Assembly: GCA_963930655.1 (NCBI GenBank)
Contig: OZ005607.1
Location: forward strand, 15,020,874 to 15,084,873
Direction: 5' to 3'
Source: Myrica gale
Lineage: Eukaryota; Streptophyta; Magnoliopsida; Fagales; Myricaceae
Length of the DNA stretch: 64,000 nucleotides
Positions 51,991 to 62,801 of this stretch are shown here, in pieces. The notes beneath the pieces were generated by a model that saw only the letters and a list, made by a program, of their open reading frames with translations, did not search any database and had not been told where the DNA came from. Made by a program: the position numbers and the translations under genes. The first letter of the stretch is position 1. Each line of letters opens with the position of its first letter.

Positions 51991-53777
51991 GGAACGTGAG
52001 GACAAGATTGGTTGAGCCTTGACCCGTCACCTAACCAGATGAAAGACCAAGGCTACGAAGTATTGAAACGCCAAACCAACAAAACTCAAGAAACTCTCAA
52101 GAAATCAGGGTGATAAGTTTCGGTTCCTTGAACGCAACAGAATAAAGTTCAAATAGTTCTTTGAAGAACCAAGACGAACACAAGACCTCTCAAAAGTTGA
52201 AAGTTTAATCTTAACCACGAATTGGTTACTGTTCACACGAAATGGACCTCATAAATATTTGGAACGTCCCTCCAAAAGTAGGAAAAGTCATAACTAAAAC
52301 ATTAAAGCGACACTTAAGAAGCTCCTACGAAATTAGGTCTCTTGGACTGCAATTGCGAACCGAAAATAGCTAAAAGACCAGATTCAATGTATCTAACATT
52401 TCCATCAAAGACCGCACTCATTCTCCTATTTAATATCCTTGAAACTCATTAAATTCGTGACTAAGAATAGGCAAACCTCGCCGGTCTCGGTTACTGTTCA
52501 TATTGAGCCTCTTCACTTGTCGCCTGATAACTGGGTAAAGCCGGAGAAAGTGCGGGACACCTCGGGAGCACCTTGGAATGTTTGGAGTGAGCGAAATGTA
52601 CACTCGGGGACCTCGGGACGTGAAAACCCGGGATAGATAGACGCCTCGGCAAAGGAATGGAGACCTCGGCAGGAAATTCACTCGGAGATACTGATGACTT
52701 GTAGTGAGAAATGGTTATTATTTGAGCCCAACTTGGTCATTTTAGAATCAGCCCGACTCTCTTGGATTAGCCCATTGAGGGCTTCCTTGAAACGTTTAGC
52801 TCTAAAGTCTTGTAATTGGGCCCCCTGCAAATGACAAAGGATCTTCAGCTCCATTCCCACGTGTATGTCCCAGCTCCTGGGTTTGCATCAGATACCATAT
52901 TATTGAAGAAAAAGAACCAAATAGATTAATGGAAGAGTTGTAGACAAAAATATAGCTAAAAAGTTGTCCAAATTAATTACTTTAAAAATTAGATGCCCTC
53001 CTATTTAATTACATGGAGCGAATAGATTCACGCACGTTTATACATGACGATAAAAAGGAAAAATAGACCACATTAATTAGTTTAAAACATTATAGATACC
53101 TTAATATTGAAAAAAAAAATGTTGCAAACAGATTTTTAGCAGAGTTATAGCCAAAAGATAATTTAAAAATCGTCTCAGTTGACTTCTTTAATAATTAGAT
53201 ACCTTCATATTGAAGAAAATGAAGTAGATAGATTAATGGAATTGTTATAAACAAAAGATAAATAAAAAATTACCTAATTAATTTGATTAAAAAATAGATA
53301 CCTTATTATTGAGGAAAAGGAACCAAATAGATTAATGGAAGAGTTATAGACCAAAATAAAAATGAAAAATAGTCCAAATTAATTAGTTTAAACATTCGAA
53401 ACCTTATTAAAGAAGAAAATGATGTAAATAGATTAATGGAAGAGTTATAGACGGAAAAATAAACTAAAAATCGTCAAAATTAACTTGTTTAATGATTGGA
53501 TACCTTAAAATTGAAGAAAGCGAGCCAAATGGATTAATGAAAGGTTATTGCAAGAGTTATAGACTAAAAGATAATTTAAAAATCGTCAAAATTGACTTCT
53601 TTAATAATTAGATACGATCGTGATGAAGAAAACAAAGTAGATAGATTAATGAAATTGTTAAAGACGAAAAGATAATTAAAAAATTTCCAAAATTAATGCG
53701 TTTAAAAAATCGATACTGATATGAACTCCACCTACAATTGTGATGAAACCCAATAACAATTATGGATTGGAACCCCA
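51991..53777 (+). repeat. Satellite unit 30 (short/G-subtype chimera)
   Basis: 1787 bp. The first ~440 bp are short class (8-bp deletion, CATAAATA), but the GC-rich part is the G subtype. It shares GGGTAAAGCC and a five-C run with units 31 and 32, and T at 53271 and 53722 with unit 31. A private T is at 52354. The relic is at 52678-52860 on the minus strand. Confidence 0.96.
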
Positions 53778-55572
53778 GGAACGTGAGGACAAGATTGGTT
53801 GAGCCTTGACCCGTCACCTAACCAGATGAAAGACCAAGGCTACGAAGTATTGAAACGCCACACCAACAAAACTCAAGAAACTCTCAAGAAATCAGGGTGA
53901 TAAGTTTCGGTTGCTTGAACGCAACAGAATAAACTTTATAAGTTCAAATAGTTCTTTGAAGAACCAAGACGAACACAAGACCTCTCAAAAGTTGAAAGTT
54001 TAATCTTAACCACGAATTGGTTACTGTTCACACGAAATGGACCTTATAAATATTTGGAACGTCCCTCCAAAAGTAGGAAAAGTCAGAACTAAAACATTAA
54101 AGCGACACTTGACAAGCTCCTACGAAATTAGGTCTCTTGGACTGCAATAGCAAACCGAAAATAGCTAAAAGACCAGATTCAATGTATCTAACATTTCCAT
54201 CAAAGACCGCACTCATTCTCCTATTTAATATCCTTGAAACTCATTAAATTCGTGACTAAGAATAGGCAAACCTCGCCGGTCTCGGTTACTGTTCATATTG
54301 AGCCTCTTCACTTGTCGCCTGATAACTGGGTAAAGCCGGAGAAAGTGCGGGACACCTCGGGAGCACCTTGGAATGTTTGGAGTGAGCGAAATGTACACTC
54401 GGGGACCTCGGGACGTGAAAACCCGGGATAGATAGACGCCTCGGCAAAGGAATGGAGACCTCGGCAGGAAATTCACTCGGAGATACTGATGACTTGTAGT
54501 GAGAAATGGTTATTATTTGAGCCCAACTTGGTCATTTTAGAATCAGCCCGACTCTCTTGGATTAGCCCATTGAGGGCTTCCTTGAAACGTTTAGCTCTAA
54601 AGTCTTGTAATTGGGCCCCCTGCAAATGACAAAGGATCTTCAGCTCCATTCCCACGTGTATGTCCCAGCTCCTGGGTTTGCATCAGATACCATATTATTG
54701 AAGAAAAAGAACCAAATAGATTAATGGAAGAGTTGTAGACAAAAATATAGCTAAAAAGTTGTCCAAATTAATTACTTTAAAAATTAGATGCCCTCCTATT
54801 TAATTACATGGAGCGAATAGATTCACGCACGTTTATACATGACGATAAAAAGGAAAAATAGACCACATTAATTAGTTTAAAACATTATAGATACCTTAAT
54901 ATTGAAAAAAAAAATGTTGCAAACAGATTTTTAGCAGAGTTATAGCCAAAAGATAATTTAAAAATCGTCTCAGTTGACTTCTTTAATAATTAGATACCTT
55001 CATATTGAAGAAAATGAAGTAGATAGATTAATGGAATTGTTATAAACAAAAGATAAATAAAAAATTACCTAATTAATTTGATTAAAAAATAGATACCTTA
55101 TTATTGAGGAAAAGGAACCAAATAGATTAATGGAAGAGTTATAGACCAAAATAAAAATGAAAAATAGTCCAAATTAATTAGTTTAAACATTCGAAACCTT
55201 ATTAAAGAAGAAAATGATGTAAATAGATTAATGGAAGAGTTATAGACGGAAAAATAAACTAAAAATCGTCAAAATTAACTTGTTTAATGATTGGATACCT
55301 TAAAATTGAAGAAAGCGAGCCAAATGGATTAATGAAAGGTTATTGCAAGAGTTATAGACTAAAAGATAATTTAAAAATCGTCAAAATTGACTTCTTTAAT
55401 AATTAGATACGATCGTGATGAAGAAAACAAAGTAGATAGATTAATGAAATTGTTAAAGACGAAAAGATAATTAAAAAATTTCCAAAATTAATGCGTTTAA
55501 AAAATCGATACTGATATGAACTCCACCTACAATTGTGATGAAACCCAATAACAATTATGGATTGGAACCCCA
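53778..55572 (+). repeat. Satellite unit 31 (long class, G subtype)
   Basis: 1795 bp. It shares G at 54086 with unit 32, and T at 55066 and 55517 with unit 30, so it is the middle of a one-unit duplication that runs out of register with the unit boundaries chosen here. The relic is at 54473-54655 on the minus strand. Confidence 0.96.
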
Positions 55573-57367
55573 GGAACGTGAGGACAAGATTGGTTGAGCC
55601 TTGACCCGTCACCTAACCAGATGAAAGACCAAGGCTACGAAGTATTGAAACGCCACACCAACAAAACTCAAGAAACTCTCAAGAAATCAGGGTGATAAGT
55701 TTCGGTTGCTTGAACGCAACAGAATAAACTTTATAAGTTCAAATAGTTCTTTGAAGAACCAAGACGAACACAAGACCTCTCAAAAGTTGAAAGTTTAATC
55801 TTAACCACGAATTGGTTACTGTTCACACGAAATGGACCTTATAAATATTTGGAACGTCCCTCCAAAAGTAGGAAAAGTCAGAACTAAAACATTAAAGCGA
55901 CACTTGACAAGCTCCTACGAAATTAGGTCTCTTGGACTGCAATAGCAAACCGAAAATAGCTAAAAGACCAGATTCAATGTATCTAACATTTCCATCAAAG
56001 ACCGCACTCATTCTCCTATTTAATATCCTTGAAACTCATTAAATTCGTGACTAAGAATAGGCAAACCTCGCCGGTCTCGGTTACTGTTCATATTGAGCCT
56101 CTTCACTTGTCGCCTGATAACTGGGTAAAGCCGGAGAAAGTGCGGGACACCTCGGGAGCACCTTGGAATGTTTGGAGTGAGCGAAATGTACACTCGGGGA
56201 CCTCGGGACGTGAAAACCCGGGATAGATAGACGCCTCGACAAAGGAATGGAGACCTCGGCAGGAAATTCACTCGGAGATACTGATGACTTGTAGTGAGAA
56301 ATGGTTATTATTTGAGCCCAACTTGGTCATTTTAGAATCAGCCCGACTCTCTTGGATTAGCCCATTGAGGGCTTCCTTGAAACGTTTAGCTCTAAAGTCT
56401 TGTAATTGGGCCCCCTGCAAATGACAAAGGATCTTCAGCTCCATTCCCACGTGTATGTCCCAGCTCCTGGGTTTGCATCAGATACCATATTATTGAAGAA
56501 AAAGAACCAAATAGATTAATGGAAGAGTTGTAGACAAAAATATAGCTAAAAAGTTGTCCAAATTAATTACTTTAAAAATTAGATGCCCTCCTATTTAATT
56601 ACATGGAGCGAATAGATTCACGCACGTTTATACATGACGATAAAAAGGAAAAATAGACCACATTAATTAGTTTAAAACATTATAGATACCTTAATATTGA
56701 AAAAAAAAATGTTGCAAACAGATTTTTAGCAGAGTTATAGCCAAAAGATAATTTAAAAATCGTCTCAGTTGACTTCTTTAATAATTAGATACCTTCATAT
56801 TGAAGAAAATGAAGTAGATAGATTAATGGAATTGTTATAAACAAAAGATAAATAAAAAATGACCTAATTAATTTGATTAAAAAATAGATACCTTATTATT
56901 GAGGAAAAGGAACCAAATAGATTAATGGAAGAGTTATAGACCAAAATAAAAATGAAAAATAGTCCAAATTAATTAGTTTAAACATTCGAAACCTTATTAA
57001 AGAAGAAAATGATGTAAATAGATTAATGGAAGAGTTATAGACGGAAAAATAAACTAAAAATCGTCAAAATTAACTTGTTTAATGATTGGATACCTTAAAA
57101 TTGAAGAAAGCGAGCCAAATGGATTAATGAAAGGTTATTGCAAGAGTTATAGACTAAAAGATAATTTAAAAATCGTCAAAATTGACTTCTTTAATAATTA
57201 GATACGATCGTGATGAAGAAAACAAAGTAGATAGATTAATGAAATTGTTAAAGACGAAAAGATAATTAAAAAATTTCCAAAATTAATGCGTTTAAAAAAT
57301 CGATACTGATACGAACTCCACCTACAATTGTGATGAAACCCAATAACAATTATGGATTGGAACCCCA
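55573..57367 (+). repeat. Satellite unit 32 (long class, G subtype)
   Basis: 1795 bp. The first half matches unit 31 (G at 55881); the end lacks unit 31's two marker bases. A private A is at 56239. The relic is at 56268-56450 on the minus strand. Confidence 0.96.
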
Positions 57368-59166
57368 GGAACGTGAGGACAAGATTGGTTGAGCCTTGAC
57401 CCGTCACCTAACCAGATGAAAGACCAAGGCTACGAAGTATTGAAACGCCACACCAACAAAACTCAAGAAACTCTCAAGAAATCAGGGTGATAAGTTTCGG
57501 TTGCTTGAACGCAACAGAATAAACTTCATAAGTTCAAATAGTTCTTTGAAGAACCAAGACGAACACAAGACCTCTCAAAAGTTGAAAGTTTAATCTTAAC
57601 CACGAATTGGTTACTGTTCACACGAAATGGACCTTATAAATATTTGGAACGTCCCTCCAAAAGTAGGAAAAGTCATAACTAAAACATTAAAGCGACACTT
57701 AACAAGCTCCTACGAAATTAGGTCTCTCGGACAGCAATAGCAAACCGAAAATAGCTAAAAGACCAGATTCAATGTATCTAACATTTCCATCAAAGACCGC
57801 ACTCATTCTCCTATTTAATATCCCTGAAACTCATTAAATTCGTGACTAAGAATAGGCAAACCTCGCCGGTCTCGGTTACTGTTCATATTGAGCCTCTTCA
57901 CTTGTCGCCTGATAACTGGGTTAAGCCGGAGAAAGTGCGGGACACCTCGGGAGCACATTGGAATGTTTGGAGTGAGCGAAATGTACACTCGGGGACCTCG
58001 GGACGTGAAAACCCGGGATAGATAGACGCCTCGGCAAAGGAATGGAGACCTCGGCAGGAAATTCACTCGGAGACACTGATGACTTGGAGTGAGAAATGGT
58101 TATTATTTGAGCCCAACTTGGTCATTTTAGAATCAGCCCGACTCTCTTGGATTAGCCCATTGAGGGCTTCCTTGAAACGTTTAGCTCTAAAGTCTTGTAA
58201 TTGGGCCCCTTGCAAATGACAAAGGATCTTCAGCTCCATTCCCACGTGTATGTCCCAGCTCCTGGGTTTGCGTCAGATACCATATTATTGAAGAAAAAGA
58301 ACCAAATAGATTAATGGAAGAGTTGTAGACAAAAATATAGCTAAAAAGTTGTCCAAATTAATTACTTTAAAAATTAGATGCCCTCCTATTTAATTACATG
58401 GAGCGAATAGATTCACGCACGTTTATACATGACGATAAAGAGGAAAAATAAACCACATTAATTAGTTTAAAACATTATAGATACCTTAATATTGAAAAAA
58501 AAATCTTGCAAACAGATTTTTAGCAGAGTTATAGCCAAAAGATAATTTAAAAATCGTCTCAGTTGACTTCTTTAATAACTAGATACCTTCATATTGAAGA
58601 AAATGAAGTAGATAGATTAATTGAATTGTTATAAACAAAAGATAAATAAAAAATGACCAAATTTATTTGATTAAAAAATAGATACCTTATTATTGAGGAA
58701 AAGGAACCAAATAGATTAATGGTAGAGTTATAGACCAAAATAAAAATGAAAAATAGTCCAAATTAATTAGTTTAAACATTCGAAACCTTATTAAAGAAGA
58801 AAATGATGTAAATAGATTAATGGAAGAGATAATTATAGACGGAAAAATAAACTACAAAAATCGTCAAAATTAACTTGTTTAATGATTGGATACCTTAAAA
58901 TTGAAGAAAGCGAGCCAAATGGATTAATGAAAGGTTATTGCAAGAGTTATAGACTAAAAGATAATTTAAAAATCGTCAAAATTGACTTCTTTAATAATTA
59001 GATACGATCGTGACGAAGAAAACAAAGTAGATAGATTAATGAAATTGTTAAAGACGCAAAGATAATTAAAAATTACCAAAATTAATGCGTTTAAAAAATC
59101 GATACTGATACGAACTCCGCCTACAATTGTGATGAAACCCAATAACAATTATGGATTGGAACCCCA
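57368..59166 (+). repeat. Satellite unit 33 (long class, diverged edge type)
   Basis: 1799 bp. It introduces variants shared with units 34 and 35: an ATAA insertion (58829-58832), CTACAAAAATC, AATCTTGC and TCTCGGACAGC. Private bases are C at 57824, A at 57957 and G at 58272. The relic is at 58063-58245 on the minus strand. Confidence 0.95.
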
Positions 59167-59861
59167 GGAACGTGAGGACAAGATTAGTTGAGCCTTGACC
59201 CGTCACCTAACCAGATGAAAGACCAAGGCTACGAAGTATTGAAACGCCAAAGCAACAAAACTCAAGAAACTCTCAAGAAATCAGGGTGATAAGTTTCGGT
59301 TGCTTGAACGCAAAAGAATAAACTTTATAAGTTCAAATAGTTCTTTGAAGAACCAAGACGAACACAAGACCTCTCAAAAGTTGAAAGTTTAATCTTAACC
59401 ACGAATTGGTTACTGTTCACACGAAATGGACCTTATAAATATTTGGAACGTCCCTCCAAAAGTAGGAAAAGTCATAACTAAAACATTAAAGCGACACTTA
59501 ACAAGCTCCTACGAAATTAGGTCTCTCGGACAGCAATAGCAAACCGAAAATAGCTAAAAGACCAGATTCAATGTATCTAACATTTCCATCAAAGGCCGCA
59601 CTCATTCTCCTATTTAATATCCTTGAAACTCATTAAATTCGTGACTAAGAATAGGCAAACCTCGCCGGTCGCGGTTACTGTTCATATTGAGCCTCTTCAT
59701 TTGTCGCTTGATAACGGGGTTAAGCCGGAGAAAGTGCGGGACACCTCGGGAGCACCATGGAATGTTTGGAATGAGCGAAATGTACACACGGGGACCTCAG
59801 GACGTGAAAACCCGGGATAGATAGACGCCTCCGCAAAGGAATGGAGACCTCGGCAGGAAAT

Positions 59862-60083
59862 TCACTCGGAGACACTGATGACTTGGAGTGAGAAATGGTT
59901 ATTATTTGAGCCCAACTTGGTCATTTTAGAATCAGCCCGACTCTCTTGGATTAGCCCATTGAGGGCTTCCTTGAAACGTTTAGCTCTAAAGTCTGGTAAT
60001 TGGGCCCCTTGCAAATGACAAAGGATCTTCAGCTCCATTCCCACGTGTATGTCCCCAGCTCCTGGGTTTGCATCAGATACCAT
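59862..60083 (-). pseudogene. Extended Ty3/gypsy-like tail relic (unit 34)
   Basis: One extra C in the CCCC run near 60053-60056 joins the relic frame to an upstream ATG, giving 73 codons that begin MVSDANPGAGDIHVGMELK. The RAKRFKEALNGLIQE motif is kept. Either this frame is closer to the ancestral state, or the extra C is a later slip that opened a frame by chance. It is still far too short to be functional. Confidence 0.45.
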
Positions 60084-60187
60084 ATTATTGAAGAAAAAGA
60101 ACCAAATAGATTAATGGAAGAGTTGTAGACAAAAATATAGCTAAAAAGTAGTCCAAATTAATTACTTTAAAAATTAGATGCCCTCCT

Positions 60188-60223
60188 ATTTAATTTCATG
60201 GAGCGATTTAATTACATGGAGCG
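60188..60223 (+). repeat. 18-bp tandem duplication in subrepeat 2 (unit 34)
   Basis: ATTTAATTTCATGGAGCG at 60188-60205 is followed by ATTTAATTACATGGAGCG at 60206-60223. The two copies differ at one base. All other units except 35 have a single copy. Confidence 0.95.
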
Positions 60224-61678
60224 AATAGATTCACGCACGTTTATACATGATGATAAAAAGGAAAATAGACCACATTAATTAGTTTAAAACATTATAGATA
60301 CCTTAATATTGAAAAAAAAAATCTTGCAAACAGATTTTTAGCAGAGTTATAGCCAAAAGATAATTTAAAAATCGTCTCAGTTGACTTCTTTAATAATTAG
60401 ATACCTTCATATTGAAGAAAATGAAGTAGATAGATTAATGGAATTGTTATAAACAAAAGATAAATAAAAAATGACCTAATTAATTTGATTAAAAAATAGA
60501 TACCTTATTATTGAGGAAAAGGAACCAAATAGATTAATGGTAGAGTTATAGACCAAAATAAAAATGAAAAATAGTCCAAATTAATTAGTTTAAACATTCG
60601 AAACCTTATTAAAGAAGAAAATGATGTAAATAGATTAATGGAAGAGATAATTATAGACGGAAAAATAAACTGCAAAAATCGTCAAAATTAACTTGTTTAA
60701 TTATTGGATACCTTAAAATTGAAGAAAGCGAGCCAAATGGATTAATGAAAGGTTATTGCAAGAGTTATAGACTAAAAGATAATTTAAAAATCGTCAGAAT
60801 TGACTTCTTTAATAATTAGATACGATCGTGATGAAGAAAACAAAGTAGATAGATTAATGAAATTGTTAAAGACGTAAAGAGAATTAAAAATTTCCAAAAT
60901 TAATGCGTTTAAAAAATCGATACTGATACGAACTCCACCTACAATTGTGATGAAACCCAATAACAATTATGGATTGGAACCCCAGGCACGTGAGGACAAG
61001 ATTGGTTGAGCCTTGACCCGTCACCTAACCAGATGAAAGACCAAGGCTACGAAGTATTGAAACGCCACACCCACAAACTCAAGAAACTCTCAAGAAATCA
61101 GGGTGATAAGTTTCGGTTGCTTGAACGCAACAGAATAAACTTTATAAGTTCAAATAGTTCTTTGAAGAACCAAGACGAACACAAGACCTCTCAAAAGTTG
61201 AAAGTTTAATCTTAACCACGAATTGGTTACTGTTCACACGAAATGGACCTTATAAATATTTGGAACGTCCCTCCAAAAGTAGGAAAAGTCATAACTAAAA
61301 CATTAAAGCGACACTTAACAAGCTCCTACGAAATTAGGTCTCTCGGACAGCAATAGCAAACCGAAAATAGCTAAAAGACCAGATTCAATGTATCTAACAT
61401 TTCCATCAAAGGCCGCACTCATTCTCCTATTTAATATCCTTGAAACTCATTAAATTCGTGACTAAGAATAGGAAAACCTCGCCGGTCGCGGTTACTGTTC
61501 ATATTGAGCCTCTTCACTTGTCGCTTGATAACGGGGTTAAGCCGGAGAAAGTGCGGGACACCTCGGGAGCACCATGGAATGTTTGGAATGAGCGAAATGT
61601 ACACACGGGGACCTCGGGACGTGAAAACCCGGGATAGATAGACGCCTCCGCAAAGGAATGGAGACCTCGGCAGGAAAT

Positions 61679-61900
61679 TCACTCGGAGACACTGATGACT
61701 TGGAGTGAGAAATGGTTATTATTTGAGCCCAACTTGGTCATTTTAGAATCAGCCCGACTCTCTTGGATTAGCCCATTGAGGGCTTCCTTGAAACGTTTAG
61801 CTCTAAAGTCTTGTAATTGGGCCCCTTGCAAATGACAAAGGATCTTCAGCTCCATTCCCACGTGTATGTCCCCAGCTCCTGGGTTTGCATCAGATACCAT
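61679..61900 (-). pseudogene. Extended Ty3/gypsy-like tail relic (unit 35)
   Basis: The same 73-codon frame as in unit 34, with the extra C at 61870-61873, differing by one residue before the conserved motif (LQDF against LPDF). Its presence in two adjacent units and absence from unit 36 places the extra C in their common ancestor. Confidence 0.45.
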
Positions 61901-62004
61901 ATTATTGAAGAAAAAGAACCAAATAGATTAATGGAAGAGTTGTAGACAAAAATATAGCTAAAAAGTAGTCCAAATTAATTACTTTAAAAATTAGATGCCC
62001 TCCT

Positions 62005-62040
62005 ATTTAATTTCATGGAGCGATTTAATTACATGGAGCG
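62005..62040 (+). repeat. 18-bp tandem duplication in subrepeat 2 (unit 35)
   Basis: The same pair of 18-bp copies as in unit 34, including the one-base difference, at 62005-62022 and 62023-62040. Unit 36 has a single copy, so the duplication is confined to two adjacent units within this window. Confidence 0.95.
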
Positions 62041-62801
62041 AATAGATTCACGCACGTTTATACATGATGATAAAAAGGAAAATAGACCACATTAATTAGT
62101 TTAAAACATTATAGATACCTTAATATTGAAAAAAAAAATCTTGCAAACAGATTTTTAGCAGAGTTATAGCCAAAAGATAATTTAAAAATCGTCTCAGTTG
62201 ACTTCTTTAATAATTAGATACCTTCATATTGAAGAAAATGAAGTAGATAGATTAATGGAATTGTTATAAACAAAAGATAAATAAAAAATGACCTAATTAA
62301 TTTGATTAAAAAATAGATACCTTATTATTGAGGAAAAGGAACCAAATAGATTAATGGTAGAGTTATAGACCAAAATAAAAATGAAAAATAGTCCAAATTA
62401 ATTAGTTTAAACATTCGAAACCTTATTAAAGGAGAAAATGATGTAAATAGATTAATGGAAGAGATAATTATAGACGGAAAAATAAACTACAAAAATCGTC
62501 AAAATTAACTTGTTTAATTATTGGATACCTTAAAATTGAAGAAAGCGAGCCAAATGGATTAATGAAAGGTTATTGCAAGAGTTATAGACTAAAAGATAAT
62601 TTAAAAATCGTCAGAATTGACTTCTTTAATAATTAGATACGATCGTGATGTAGAAAACAAAGTAGATAGATTAATGAAATTGTTAAAGACGTAAAGAGAA
62701 TTAAAAATTTCCAAAATTAATGCGTTTAAAAAATCGATACTGATACGAACTCCACCTACAATTGTGATGAAACCCAATAACAATTATGGATTAGAACCCC
62801 A

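Larger units (their letters stand above)
59167..60984 (+). repeat. Satellite unit 34 (expanded, diverged)
   Basis: 1818 bp, the longest unit. It gains an 18-bp tandem duplication (60188-60223), one extra C near 60053-60056 and ATAA at 60647-60650. The relic frame is extended, at 59862-60083 on the minus strand. Confidence 0.95.
60985..62801 (+). repeat. Satellite unit 35 (expanded, diverged)
   Basis: 1817 bp, close to unit 34 and sharing the 18-bp duplication (62005-62040), the extra C (61870-61873) and ATAA (62464-62467). Its start reads GGCACGTGAGG, which creates a second CACGTG at 60987. The relic is at 61679-61900 on the minus strand. Confidence 0.95.

Noticed and set aside
61006..61209. 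Plus-strand frame of 67 codons in unit 35 only
   Set aside because: It exists only because one base is missing in CCCACAAACTC; no motif is seen and the other units lack the frame.
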